A stretch of DNA of 64,000 nt from Pseudomonadota bacterium (GTDB lineage: Bacteria; Pseudomonadota; Gammaproteobacteria; Burkholderiales; Rhodocyclaceae). Shown piece after piece: positions 28,585 to 36,899 of the stretch (positions within the stretch are counted from its first letter, which is position 1; each line of letters starts with the position of its first letter). The stretch covers positions 1 to 64,000 of the forward strand of contig QQUN01000012.1 of the NCBI GenBank assembly GCA_008501585.1, read 5' to 3'. The notes under the pieces are model-generated. The model did no database searches, was not told the origin of the DNA, and worked only from the letters and a program-made list of their open reading frames with translations. The position numbers were made by a program, and so were the translations under genes.

Positions 28585-29751
28585 ATGCGCCTGCCCGTCA
28601 TCCCCACCATCGTCTTCGCCCAGCTGTTTGGCGGCTCCCTGTGGTTCTCCGCCAACGGCGTGGGCGAGGCGCTGATGCGCGTGTGGGGCATTGGCCCGGC
28701 GCAGATCGGGCAGCTCACCAACGCGGTGCAGCTGGGCTTCATCCTTGGCACGCTGGGTTTTGCGCTCACCGGTCTGGCCGACCGCTTCCCGGCCAGCCGC
28801 ATCTTTGCTGTGTGTGCGCTGATCGGTGCCAGCGCCAACGCCGCCTTCGCCCTGCTGGCCGAGGGGATGACCAGCGCGCTGGTGCTGCGCTTCATCGTCG
28901 GCCTGAGCCTGGCCGGCGTCTATCCGCTGGGGATGAAGCTGATCGTCAGCTGGGTGCCCGAGCAGGCCGGCCATGCGCTGGCGCTGCTGGTGGGCATGCT
29001 CACGCTGGGCACGGCGCTGCCGCACGGGCTCCGGCTGGCTGGCGGTGGCGAGTGGCAGGCGGTGCTGCTGGGGGCGTCGGGCCTCGCGCTGCTGGCGGCG
29101 GCGATGATCTTCAGCCTGGGCGACGGGCCGCACCTCAAGCGGCGCGACGGTGCGCCCAGCCTGCGCATGGGCGCGGTGCTGGCGGCGTTTCGCCTGCCGG
29201 TGTTCCGTGCCTCGGCCATGGGCTATTTCGGCCACATGTGGGAGCTGTACGCGGTGTGGACGCTGGTGCCGCTGCTGGTGGCCGGCTCCTCGCTGGCCAC
29301 GCTGGCGCCGGTGTCGGGCCTGAGCTTTGCGATCATCGGCATCGGCGCGCTGGGCTGCTTTGCCGGCGGCCACATCAGCCGGCGTACCGGCAGCGCGCCG
29401 GTGGCGGCGGTGGCGCTGGCCACCTCGGGGCTGTGCTGCGCGCTGTTCCCGTGGGTGGCCGATGCGTCGCCGGCAGGGCTGCTGGTCTTCTTCCTGGTGT
29501 GGGGGCTCAGCGTGCCGGCCGATTCGCCGCAGTTCTCGGCCATGTCGGCGCGCGCCTGCCCGCCGGAGATCGTCGGCAGCGCGCTGGCGCTGCAGAACGC
29601 CATCGGCTTTGCGCTGACCATTGTGTCGATCTCGTGGGCCACCACCGTGGTGGCCGACTGGGGGCCGAAGGTGTCGTGGTTGTTGCTGCCGGGGCCGGTG
29701 CTGGGGGTGGTCGCCCTGCTGCCGCTGCTGCGCAAAGCGTCAGCGCGCTGA
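28585..29751 (+). CDS. Major facilitator superfamily transporter
   Basis: A 388-residue, 12-helix MFS carrier. The start at 28585 (MRLPVIPTIVFAQLFGGSLWFSANG) begins in the first helix; the in-frame start at 28486 adds a non-hydrophobic tail. The loop between helices 2 and 3 carries GLADRFPASR, the MFS signature. It is flanked by the NamZ/DOMON pair and an amidase, so transport of an amino-sugar or muropeptide is a reasonable guess but cannot be shown. Its 3' end overlaps the convergent amidase gene by 12 bp. Confidence 0.85.
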   Translation: MRLPVIPTIVFAQLFGGSLWFSANGVGEALMRVWGIGPAQIGQLTNAVQLGFILGTLGFALTGLADRFPASRIFAVCALIGASANAAFALLAEGMTSALVLRFIVGLSLAGVYPLGMKLIVSWVPEQAGHALALLVGMLTLGTALPHGLRLAGGGEWQAVLLGASGLALLAAAMIFSLGDGPHLKRRDGAPSLRMGAVLAAFRLPVFRASAMGYFGHMWELYAVWTLVPLLVAGSSLATLAPVSGLSFAIIGIGALGCFAGGHISRRTGSAPVAAVALATSGLCCALFPWVADASPAGLLVFFLVWGLSVPADSPQFSAMSARACPPEIVGSALALQNAIGFALTIVSISWATTVVADWGPKVSWLLLPGPVLGVVALLPLLRKASAR

Positions 29752-30453
29752 GCCGGCTGACGGCATTACCTGCAGGCAGGCGGCCACGCCGGTGGCGATG
29801 CCGTCGGCCATGCGCCGCTGGCGCACCGGGTCGCGCAGCAGCAACTCCTCATCGCGATGCTTGATCACGCCGGCTTCGAACAGCACGGCGGGCTTGGTGG
29901 TGCGGTAGAGCACGATCAGATTGTCGTACCAGTGCACGGTGTTGGCGCGGTCGGCCCAGGCGCGGCGGCGGGCGTTCTTGTCGGTGGGGACGAAGCCCAT
30001 GCGCTGCAGCCGCGCGCCGATGGCGGAGGCGCAGGTGAGGCTGGCGGCGGGCGCGGGGTTGTTTTGCGACACAAACAGCGAGTGGCCGGCGTAGGCGTCG
30101 CTGTAGCTCTGTGCCGTGCCCTGCCAGGTCCACGGTGTGAGTTCGTGCTCACTCACCGAGTCATGGTGGATCGACAGGAAGAAATCCGCCTCGGGCACGG
30201 CCTTGGGGCGGTCGCGCAGCGAGGCGATCTGGCCATCGACATTGACCAGATGCGCCGCGATGCCGCGCGCGATCAAGGCCGCCGCCACCTCGCGGGCCAG
30301 ATCGCGGTTGAAGTCGAACTCGCTGCGCCCGCGGGCGCTGGTGGCGCCGGGCGCGGCGAGGGTGTGGCCGACGTCGACCGCCACCACCGGCGGGTGGGCA
30401 AAGGCCGGCGCGCTCAGCAACAGGCACAGCAGGGCGAAGGGCATGCGGGGCAT
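29740..30453 (-). CDS. Exported N-acetylmuramoyl-L-alanine amidase (Amidase_3)
   Basis: A 237-residue zinc amidase that cleaves the bond between MurNAc and L-alanine in peptidoglycan. A signal peptide (MPRMPFALLCLLLSAPAFA) leads into an Amidase_3 domain. Zinc ligands appear in order: VDVGHT (His), SEFDFN (Glu), SIHHDS (His), and the catalytic Glu in LFEAGVIKH. A SYSDAYAGHSLFVS insert and two cysteines are present. No AMIN targeting domain is seen, so it is a compact amidase. It converges on the MFS gene. Confidence 0.9.
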   Translation of the reverse strand: MPRMPFALLCLLLSAPAFAHPPVVAVDVGHTLAAPGATSARGRSEFDFNRDLAREVAAALIARGIAAHLVNVDGQIASLRDRPKAVPEADFFLSIHHDSVSEHELTPWTWQGTAQSYSDAYAGHSLFVSQNNPAPAASLTCASAIGARLQRMGFVPTDKNARRRAWADRANTVHWYDNLIVLYRTTKPAVLFEAGVIKHRDEELLLRDPVRQRRMADGIATGVAACLQVMPSAGSAR

Positions 30454-30480
30454 GGGCGCAGTGTAGCGAGGCCGGCGGCC

Positions 30481-30792
30481 TCACCACCAGCGCATCAGGC
30501 CGAACACCGCAAAGCTCACGCCCAGCGACAGCAGCAGATGGCCGCTGAGGCGCGCCACCACGGCGGCCACCACGGTGCCGACCAGCCAGGGGTTGGCGAG
30601 CGAGACGTCGAGCCGGCCGCCCGGCGCCAGTGCCTCGGGCACGATGATGGCGGTGAGCACCGCCACCGGCACATGCTGGAGCGCGGCCTTGAGCGCGGGC
30701 GGAAAGCGCAACCGGTGGCCGAAGACGAGGAAGCTGGCGCGGGTCAGGTAGGTGGCGAGGAACATGCCCGCCAGTAGGGCGGCGATGGTCAT
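30481..30792 (-). CDS. azlD: AzlD branched-chain amino acid export subunit
   Basis: A 103-residue membrane protein with three or four hydrophobic segments. It matches AzlD, the small partner of AzlC in branched-chain amino acid (or analogue) export. Landmarks are LATYLTRASFLVFG and LKAALQHVPVAVLTAIIVPEAL. Its ATG overlaps the azlC stop by 4 bp (ATGA), which is normal for this pair. Confidence 0.9.
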   Translation of the reverse strand: MTIAALLAGMFLATYLTRASFLVFGHRLRFPPALKAALQHVPVAVLTAIIVPEALAPGGRLDVSLANPWLVGTVVAAVVARLSGHLLLSLGVSFAVFGLMRWW

Positions 30793-31496
30793 GCGCGGGC
30801 CTCCTCGGTGTTACGACGGCGGTCCATCCACACGCCGGCGACCACGCCGGCCAGCGCGGCGAGCACCAGTCCGAGCTTGAAGGGTAGGTCGCGCGCCAGC
30901 CAGGCGGCGGCACCGGCCACCAGCGCCACCACCACCGGCGTGGGTGCGCGCAGCTGCGGGGCGACCATGGCGGCGAAGGTGGCGATCATGGCGAAGTCCA
31001 GCCCCCAGCCGGCCAGGTCGGGAAACTGCTGCCCCAGCCAGGCGCCGGCGGCGGTCCACGACAGCCAGTTGAGGTAGAAGGCGCCGCCGGCGCCGAGGGC
31101 GTAGGGCAGCAGGGCGTCGTTGCCGCGTTCCATCAGGCGCCGTTCGACGATGGCGAACACCTCGTCGGTCAGCCAGAAGGCCACCAGCGCGCGCCAGCGC
31201 AAGGCCCAGCCGTGGGCGGCCGGATGCACCGTGGCGCTGTACAGCGCATGGCGCAGGTTGACCACGAAGGTGGTCAGCCAGATCACCGGCAAGGCCGCGC
31301 CGCCGCTGATCAGGCTGACGGCGATGAACTGCGCCGAGCCGGCGAAGACGATCACCGACATGGCTAGTGCGGCCAGCGGCGACAGGCCGGCGGCCACCGC
31401 GGTGGTGCCGTAGATGACGCCGAAGGGCAGGGTGCCGATCATCAGCGGAACGGCGTCGCGGGCACCGGCATAGAGGGCGTGGCGGACCGTCGTCAT
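30789..31496 (-). CDS. azlC: AzlC branched-chain amino acid export subunit
   Basis: A 235-residue membrane protein matching AzlC. Landmarks are the N-terminal AVPLMIGTLPFGVIYG, VFAGSAQFIAVSL and NLRHALYSATV segments and TDEVFAI. The ATG at 31496 is chosen over an upstream start at 31520. The gene lies 4 bp after the AraC-family regulator gene and overlaps azlD, forming araC-azlC-azlD in one direction. Confidence 0.92.
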   Translation of the reverse strand: MTTVRHALYAGARDAVPLMIGTLPFGVIYGTTAVAAGLSPLAALAMSVIVFAGSAQFIAVSLISGGAALPVIWLTTFVVNLRHALYSATVHPAAHGWALRWRALVAFWLTDEVFAIVERRLMERGNDALLPYALGAGGAFYLNWLSWTAAGAWLGQQFPDLAGWGLDFAMIATFAAMVAPQLRAPTPVVVALVAGAAAWLARDLPFKLGLVLAALAGVVAGVWMDRRRNTEEARA

Positions 31497-31500
31497 CGCT

Positions 31501-32328
31501 TCAGTGCTTGAGCTGACCACGGCGCACCATGCCGGGCGTGACGCCCAGCGCGGCGCGGAAGGCGCGGGTCAGGTGGGCCTGGTCGGCAAAACCGAGGCGC
31601 GTGGCGACCTCGCCGATGGCCTCGCCGCGCACCAGCGCGCCGAGCGCACGCTGCACCCGCAGCTGGTTGCGCCAGGCCACCGGCGACAGGCCGGTGTCGG
31701 CGCGGAACTGGCGGCACACATGCCAGGTCGAGCGGCCGGTGAGGGCGGCCAGCTCGGTCAGCGAGATGTTGTCGGCCAGGCGCTCGGCGAGCAGGGCCTT
31801 GACCGTGTCGGTGAGCCGCGCGCAGCGCGCCTCGGGCCGCTCGGCGATGTGCATGTGGCGGCGGATCACGTCGCCGAACACCGCCACCTGGGCGGACTCG
31901 CGCACCAGCGGATCGGTCGACTCGGCCAGCAGCAGATGCAGGCGGTCGAGGCGCTGCGCCAGGTCGGCGTCGGGCGCCACGGTGGCGGTGAACAGCGGCA
32001 TGGCACCCGGGCGGCCGCTGATCGCCTCGGCCAGTCGGCCGATCAGCGCGGTCGACGGGTAAAAGCCGCGGTAGGCCCAGCCGCCGGCCGTCTCGGCATG
32101 GCCGGTGTGCATCTCGCCGGGGTTGATCATCACCAGCGCGCCGCGCCCGGCCACGTGCTCGGCGCCGCGGTAGCGGTAGCGCTGGGCGCCGGCGAGCAAG
32201 GTGTTGACCACGTAGCTCTCATGAAAATGCGGCGCGAACACCTGCCGGCGATAGCGCGCGTCGAGGCAGTCGAGCGGGGCGATATCGTCGGCACGGAAGA
32301 AGCGGGCGTATTCGGTGGTGGCGCGCAT
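31501..32328 (-). CDS. AraC-family transcriptional regulator
   Basis: A 275-residue regulator. The N-terminal cupin-like sensing domain has FAPHFHESYVVNTLL and VMINPGEMHTG, typical of AraC arabinose-binding-like domains. The C-terminal pair of helix-turn-helix motifs covers about 175-270 (LTELAALTGRSTWHVCRQF and IGEVATRLGFADQAHLTRAF). It sits 4 bp upstream of azlCD in the same operon and probably controls amino acid export. The start at 32328 is favoured, as the frame continues without family similarity to 32598. Confidence 0.88.
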   Translation of the reverse strand: MRATTEYARFFRADDIAPLDCLDARYRRQVFAPHFHESYVVNTLLAGAQRYRYRGAEHVAGRGALVMINPGEMHTGHAETAGGWAYRGFYPSTALIGRLAEAISGRPGAMPLFTATVAPDADLAQRLDRLHLLLAESTDPLVRESAQVAVFGDVIRRHMHIAERPEARCARLTDTVKALLAERLADNISLTELAALTGRSTWHVCRQFRADTGLSPVAWRNQLRVQRALGALVRGEAIGEVATRLGFADQAHLTRAFRAALGVTPGMVRRGQLKH

Positions 32329-32434
32329 GCGGGTATTGTCGACAGTGAAGCGCCATCCTGCCACGGACGCCCGCGCGGTGTATTGAACGATTTTGGCAGG
32401 GACGGCACCCCCGCCACCCGCCGACGGAGCCCCC

Positions 32435-32641
32435 ATGCCGACCACTGAATTCCTCATCGATGGCATCCACACCGATGACGACCTGCGCAACGTGATGAAC
32501 GCCATCCAGGACCTGCCCTGCATCGTGTATTCGGAGGTCTCGCCCGACACCGGCGCGGCGACCATCGAGCACACCGCGATGCTTGACGAGGGTGACATCC
32601 GCGCCGCGGTCGAGGCGGCCGGTTACCGCATCGCGCGCTGA
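32435..32641 (+). CDS. HMA-like small protein lacking the CxxC motif
   Basis: A 68-residue protein with the beta-alpha-beta-beta-alpha-beta pattern of a heavy-metal-associated domain. FLIDGIHTDDDLRNVMNAIQDLP is the strand and helix, SEVSPDTGAATIEH the central hairpin and IRAAVEAAGYRIA the last helix and strand. The metal-binding GMTCxxC loop is replaced by GIHTDDD, so copper-chaperone function is unlikely. GGAG lies before the ATG at 32435. The last 19 bp overlap the convergent membrane-protein gene. Confidence 0.65.
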   Translation: MPTTEFLIDGIHTDDDLRNVMNAIQDLPCIVYSEVSPDTGAATIEHTAMLDEGDIRAAVEAAGYRIAR

Positions 32642-33003
32642 ACCGCCCGGCGCGCGATGAGCGCCACCGCGGTCCAGAACCCCAGGCGCAGGGCCAGCGC
32701 GCCGACGGTGCGCATCTCGTAGGCGCCGCCGCCGAGCACATGCGCAGCGAACAGGCCGGCGACGATGGCGGTGGCCAGCGCCAGCAGCATGGCGCCGGTG
32801 GCCGCCCAGCGCCGCTGCCGCGACAGCCCGAGGCCGACGGCAACGTAGGCGAAGCCGGCCAGGCAGTTGAACCACAGCACGAACCCGACCACCTGGCCGG
32901 CGTCGGCGCCGCCGAACAGCACCCGCGCGCCGCTGACCACGGTGAGGACGCCGAAGGCGATGGCGAGGGCGGCGAGCAGGGCAAGCGTGCGGGGCGTGGG
33001 CAT
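32623..33003 (-). CDS. Small four-helix membrane protein
   Basis: A 126-residue protein with four predicted hydrophobic helices: residues about 6-26, 38-58, 67-92 and 102-118. I do not recognise the family. It is the last gene of the TetR-HlyD-permease-ATPase operon, 11 bp after the ATPase gene, and may assist the exporter or be a passenger. The start at 33003 (MPTPRTLALLAALA) is chosen; the longer frame lacks sense. Confidence 0.6.
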   Translation of the reverse strand: MPTPRTLALLAALAIAFGVLTVVSGARVLFGGADAGQVVGFVLWFNCLAGFAYVAVGLGLSRQRRWAATGAMLLALATAIVAGLFAAHVLGGGAYEMRTVGALALRLGFWTAVALIARRAVQRAMR

Positions 33004-33014
33004 GGCGGTGTTCC

Positions 33015-33749
33015 TCAGGCGGGCAGCGGTGCGAGGTCGATGGCGCGCCCTTCGCCGACCTCCTCGTGGGTCTGGCCGTCGCGGATGTGATAGATGCGGC
33101 GGAAGGTGGGGATGATTTTTTCGTCGTGGGTAACGACGATGATCGCGGTGCGGTACTGGGCGGCCATCTGGTTGAGGATGCGCATGACGGCCAGCGCGCG
33201 TTCGGAGTCGAGCGGCGCCGTTGGCTCGTCGGCGAGGATCACCGGCGGTTGGTTGGCCAGTGCGCGGGCGATGGCCACGCGCTGCTGTTCGCCGCCCGAC
33301 AGTTCGGACGGCTGGGCCTCGGCGCGGTGGGCCACGTCCAGTGCGGCGAGCAGCTCGCGCGCACGGGCGCGGGCGACGGCGTTTTTTTGGCCGGCGAGCA
33401 TCGGCAGCAGGGCGACGTTGTCGGTCACGTTCAGGAAGGGGATCAGGTAGGGCGCCTGAAAGACGAAGCCGATGCGGTCGCGGCGCAGTGCGCGCAGGTC
33501 GGGCATTGTCCAGTCGTTGTCGTAGATCGTCTGCTCGCCGAGGATCATGCGCCCGGCAGTCGGTTCGATGACCGCGCCCAGGCATTTGAGCAGGGTGCTC
33601 TTGCCCGAGCCGGACGGGCCGATCAGGCCGACGACCTCGCCGGGCGCGACCTGCATGTTCACGTCCTTGAGCGCGTCGACGGCGGTGCTGCCCTCGCCGT
33701 AACGCTTGCGCAGGCCTTCGATGCGGATGCCGTGACCGGGTGCGTGCAT
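33015..33749 (-). CDS. ABC transporter ATP-binding subunit (MacB/LolD-like)
   Basis: A 244-residue ATPase with Walker A GPSGSGKST, Q-loop VFQAPYLIPF, signature LSGGEQQR, Walker B VILADEPT and switch His in VTHDEK. The type matches the MacB/LolD/DevA class that partners with FtsX-like permeases. Inside the Walker B extension it reads EPTAPLD rather than EPTGALD, a small variation. The gene lies 1 bp after the permease gene. Confidence 0.93.
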   Translation of the reverse strand: MHAPGHGIRIEGLRKRYGEGSTAVDALKDVNMQVAPGEVVGLIGPSGSGKSTLLKCLGAVIEPTAGRMILGEQTIYDNDWTMPDLRALRRDRIGFVFQAPYLIPFLNVTDNVALLPMLAGQKNAVARARARELLAALDVAHRAEAQPSELSGGEQQRVAIARALANQPPVILADEPTAPLDSERALAVMRILNQMAAQYRTAIIVVTHDEKIIPTFRRIYHIRDGQTHEEVGEGRAIDLAPLPA

Positions 33750-33750
33750 G

Positions 33751-34944
33751 TCAGCCTCCGATGGCCGCGGCCGGGTCGACCTTCAGCGCGGCGCGGATCG
33801 CCATCAGGCTGGCCAGCGCGCAGATCGCCATCACCACCACAAAGCCGCGCAGGGCGTCGCCGGGCAGCAGCAGCACGTATTTGGGGAAGATCGGTGCCCA
33901 CAGCGTGGCGGCGGTTTTGCCGACCATGAAGCCGATCAGCCCGAGGCCCAGCGCCTGCTGCAGGATCATGCCGGCGATGGTGCGGTTGCGTGTGCCGATG
34001 AGCTTGAGCACGGCGATCTCGCGGATCTTGCCGAGCGTCATGGTGTAGATGATGAAGGCCACGATGGCCGCGCTGACCACGGCCAGGATGACCAGGAACA
34101 TGCCGATCTGGCGCGCCGAGGTGGCGATCAGCTTGGCCACCAGGATCTCTTCCATCTGCGCGCGGGTGAATACCGTCAGGTGCTTCCAGCGGCGGATCGG
34201 TTCGGCCACGGCCTCGGGGTTGAGGCCCGGGGCGATCTGCACCAGCACGGCGTTTACATTACGGTTGCTGCTCTGCGCGTCGGTGACGGCCTCGAGCAGG
34301 CCGGGTAGGCCGGGGCGGTTGAGCGCCGGGTTGGCGGCGTTGCGGGCGCGCTCATTGACGATGGCGTCGTTGTCCTTGAGGAACTGCGCTTCCTGCGCGT
34401 CCTTGAGCGGGATGAACACCATCGGGTCGCCGCCCGAGGACACGGTGCGCCGCGTCAGGCCGACCACGGTGTAGTCGTGGCGGCGGATGCGGATGGTGTC
34501 GCCAACGGCAAACCCGGTCTTCACGTCGGCCACCGCCTCGTAATGGCTGCGGGTGATCCGCCGGCCGGCGATCAACTCGCCCGGCGCGCCGGGCAGGCCG
34601 GGCTCGAAGCCGACTACCATGGCCCGCACATCCCGCGCGCCGCGGGCGACCTGCATGGTGAAGTAGGTGACGTTGGCCGCCCGCGCCACGCCCGGCATGC
34701 CGCGCACGCTGTGCACCACGTCATCGCGCAGGCTGGACGATTCGGCGTAGGGACCCTGGGTGTCCTTCTGCACCACCCACAGGTCGGCGCCGCTGTTGTC
34801 GAGCAGGGCGCCGGCGTCGTCGACCATGCCGCGATAGATGCCGGCCATCGACAGGGTGACGCCGATCAACAGGCCCAGCCCCATGCCGGTCAGCACAAAG
34901 CGCGACCAGGCATGCAGGATGTCGCGGCCGGCCAGGCTGATCAT
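33751..34944 (-). CDS. ABC transporter permease (FtsX/DevC type)
   Basis: A 397-residue permease with an N-terminal membrane helix, a large periplasmic region (about 40-265) and three C-terminal membrane helices, the classic FtsX/MacB topology. VVLKLIGTRNR-like sequence (IAVLKLIGTRNRTIAG) is the coupling region facing the ATPase. It overlaps the HlyD gene by 4 bp and precedes the ATPase, forming a tripartite export system that uses an outer-membrane partner encoded elsewhere. Confidence 0.9.
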   Translation of the reverse strand: MISLAGRDILHAWSRFVLTGMGLGLLIGVTLSMAGIYRGMVDDAGALLDNSGADLWVVQKDTQGPYAESSSLRDDVVHSVRGMPGVARAANVTYFTMQVARGARDVRAMVVGFEPGLPGAPGELIAGRRITRSHYEAVADVKTGFAVGDTIRIRRHDYTVVGLTRRTVSSGGDPMVFIPLKDAQEAQFLKDNDAIVNERARNAANPALNRPGLPGLLEAVTDAQSSNRNVNAVLVQIAPGLNPEAVAEPIRRWKHLTVFTRAQMEEILVAKLIATSARQIGMFLVILAVVSAAIVAFIIYTMTLGKIREIAVLKLIGTRNRTIAGMILQQALGLGLIGFMVGKTAATLWAPIFPKYVLLLPGDALRGFVVVMAICALASLMAIRAALKVDPAAAIGG

Positions 34945-36125
34945 TGGCGCACCGCGCTCAGGCTGTCGACGATGCGGACGGCGGCATCCGGTTTCAGCTT
35001 ACCCTCGCTGTGGACCACGATCCGGTCACCAGTGCTCAGGCCGTCGAGGATCTGCACCTGGCCGTCCGGACTGCTGGCACCGGTGCGCACCGGCGCGAAA
35101 CGCTGGCGGTCGCCGTCCAGCCGCCACACGCCGGTCTGACCGTTGCGCTGCTGGAGGGCGGCATTGGGCACCACCGGGCCGCGGCCGGTGGGCGGCAGTT
35201 GCACCGTCACCTCGGCCATCTCGCCGACCGAAATGCCCGCCGGCAGTGCCGCAAACGCGATCTGGGCCAGCCGCTCTTCGGTGACCGCGTCGCTGATCAG
35301 TTCGACCCGCTCGACCCGCCCGGCGAGTGCTTCGGCCGGGCGTGAGCGCAGCACGATCTGCGCCGGCAAACCGGCTGCCAGCCCCTGCGAGCGGCCTTGG
35401 TCAATGCGGGTGCGCACCCACAGGCTGGCCGGGTCGATCAGGCGCAACGCGGCCTGTCCGGCCACCAGCGTGGTGCCGGTTTCGGCCTCGCGGGCGGTGA
35501 CCACGCCGTCGACCGGAGCGACCAGGGTCAGGGTGTCGCGTTGTTCGACCAAGGCCTGGCGTTCGGCCTGCAGCCGGCGCAGATCATTCTGTGCGCTGTC
35601 GGCGCTGGCGGCGGCGGCATCGACTGCTGCGCGGGCCGAGCGGTGTTCCTGGGTGCGCGCGTCGACCGCGCTGGCGCTGACGAACTGTTGCCGGCCGAGC
35701 GAGACGTAGCGGTGCGCGTTGATCGCCGCCACCTCGGCACGGGCGCGCATGTCGCGTTGCTGCGCCTGGGCAGCAGCCAGCGCGCTACGGGCGCGATCGA
35801 CGGAGGCGTCGAGTGCGGCGATGCGGGCGTCCAGGTCGACCGGGTCGAGCCGCGCCAGCACCTGGCCGGCGCGCACCGTGTCGCCCACGTCGACGTCGAC
35901 CTGCATCAGCCGGCCGGGGCTGGTGGGGCCAACGGCATAGGCGCGACGGGCGTCCACCGTGCCGATGCCGAACAGCTCCGGCGCGACCTGGCCCTCGGTC
36001 ACGGTGGCCACGGTGACGCGGACCGGCGCCAGCGGACCCGAGCGGGCGACCACGTAGGCGAAGCCGGCGAGCAGCACGAGGGCCAGCGGCAGCCAGGCCC
36101 AGCGGCGGATGGCGGTGATGTTCAT
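34941..36125 (-). CDS. HlyD-family periplasmic adaptor
   Basis: A 394-residue membrane fusion protein. One N-terminal membrane anchor (WAWLPLALVLLAGFAYVVA), a split lipoyl half-motif (GRLMQVDVDVGDTVRAGQVLARLD), a coiled-coil hairpin (about 95-195), the second half (LVAPVDGVVTAREAETGTTL) and a beta-barrel domain follow. Overlaps of 4 bp with both tetR upstream and the permease downstream support a single operon. Confidence 0.92.
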   Translation of the reverse strand: MNITAIRRWAWLPLALVLLAGFAYVVARSGPLAPVRVTVATVTEGQVAPELFGIGTVDARRAYAVGPTSPGRLMQVDVDVGDTVRAGQVLARLDPVDLDARIAALDASVDRARSALAAAQAQQRDMRARAEVAAINAHRYVSLGRQQFVSASAVDARTQEHRSARAAVDAAAASADSAQNDLRRLQAERQALVEQRDTLTLVAPVDGVVTAREAETGTTLVAGQAALRLIDPASLWVRTRIDQGRSQGLAAGLPAQIVLRSRPAEALAGRVERVELISDAVTEERLAQIAFAALPAGISVGEMAEVTVQLPPTGRGPVVPNAALQQRNGQTGVWRLDGDRQRFAPVRTGASSPDGQVQILDGLSTGDRIVVHSEGKLKPDAAVRIVDSLSAVRQ

Positions 36126-36739
36126 GTCGTCAGCTCCACGATGATGGCCGACCGGTAGAGGCCGAACACCGCGGTGGCGGCGGCGGGCATGCCGCCGGTG
36201 TCGCCGCGCAGCATGGCCTGCATCACCAGGCCTTGCAGGCTGCCGATGAACAGTGTGGCGGCGGCGTCGAGGTCGAGGCGGGGGCGCAGCGCACCCAGCG
36301 CCGCGGCGCGCTTGAGCAGCACCTGCAGCAACTGGCGGTAGCGGCCGAGCATGTCGCCGACACGCTGCTTGATCGGCGAGTCTTCGGGTTGCTGCAGTTC
36401 GTTGAAGAGGAAGCGCGGCACGCCGGGGTGGGCGACCACAAAGTCCGTATGCGCCATGAACACGGCGCGCAGCGCGTCAATGGGGTGGTCGCAGCTGTCG
36501 GCGGCGGCCTGTAGCCGGGTCATCAGCTGCGTGTCGACCCAGTCGATGACGGCCAGCCACAGCGCGGCCTTGGTCGGAAAGTGCTTGAACAGGGCGCCGT
36601 GGGTCAGCCCGATGGCCGCAGAGATGCCCTGGGTGGTGATGGTGCCCGGCCCCTGGCTGGCCGACAGCGCGAGCACGGCGGCGATGATCTCGGCCTGGCG
36701 GGCCTGGGTGGGCTGGCGGTCGGTGGTGGCGTGGGGCAT
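36122..36739 (-). CDS. TetR-family repressor of the exporter operon
   Basis: A 205-residue regulator with a TetR N-terminal helix-turn-helix (TITTQGISAAIGLTHGALFKHFPTKAALW, spread over residues 33-61) and an all-helical ligand domain. It heads the operon, and its stop overlaps the start of the HlyD gene. A 24 bp inverted repeat lies 11 bp upstream of its start codon, suggesting autoregulation together with the exporter. Confidence 0.9.
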   Translation of the reverse strand: MPHATTDRQPTQARQAEIIAAVLALSASQGPGTITTQGISAAIGLTHGALFKHFPTKAALWLAVIDWVDTQLMTRLQAAADSCDHPIDALRAVFMAHTDFVVAHPGVPRFLFNELQQPEDSPIKQRVGDMLGRYRQLLQVLLKRAAALGALRPRLDLDAAATLFIGSLQGLVMQAMLRGDTGGMPAAATAVFGLYRSAIIVELTT

Positions 36740-36749
36740 GACGGCATCG

Positions 36750-36773
36750 TGGTAAGTAAGTAGTTGCTTACCA
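36750..36773. promoter_or_regulatory. TetR operator (inverted repeat)
   Basis: TGGTAAG (36750-36756) and CTTACCA (36767-36773) are perfect inverted arms with a 10 bp spacer, just before the tetR start codon. This layout is typical of a TetR-family dimer site. On the minus strand a weak promoter (TTAGAC, 17 bp, TAAACT) lies immediately upstream, so bound repressor would block it. Confidence 0.7.
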
Positions 36774-36785
36774 GTTTAGCCAAAG

Positions 36786-36803
36786 AATTAGAAAAGTCTA
36801 ATT
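36786..36803. promoter_or_regulatory. Second palindrome upstream of tetR
   Basis: AATTAGA (36786-36792) and TCTAATT (36797-36803) form a 7 bp perfect inverted repeat with a 4 bp centre, in the tetR-psd intergenic region. It overlaps the candidate -35 of tetR and could be a second regulatory site. No cognate regulator can be named. Confidence 0.4.
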
Positions 36804-36861
36804 TTAATGTGCCACCCTTGCCCGGCGGCGCCGCTGCGACCGCCGGCCGCGCCGCTATCGC

Positions 36862-36867
36862 TATAAT
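36862..36867 (+). promoter_or_regulatory. Perfect -10 element upstream of psd
   Basis: TATAAT lies 33 bp before the GTG start of psd. No convincing -35 is seen at 16-18 bp, so promoter strength may depend on an activator or alternative contact. Confidence 0.4.
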
Positions 36868-36899
36868 CAGCGACTTGCCCATGAATGCTGGAAGTCGCT

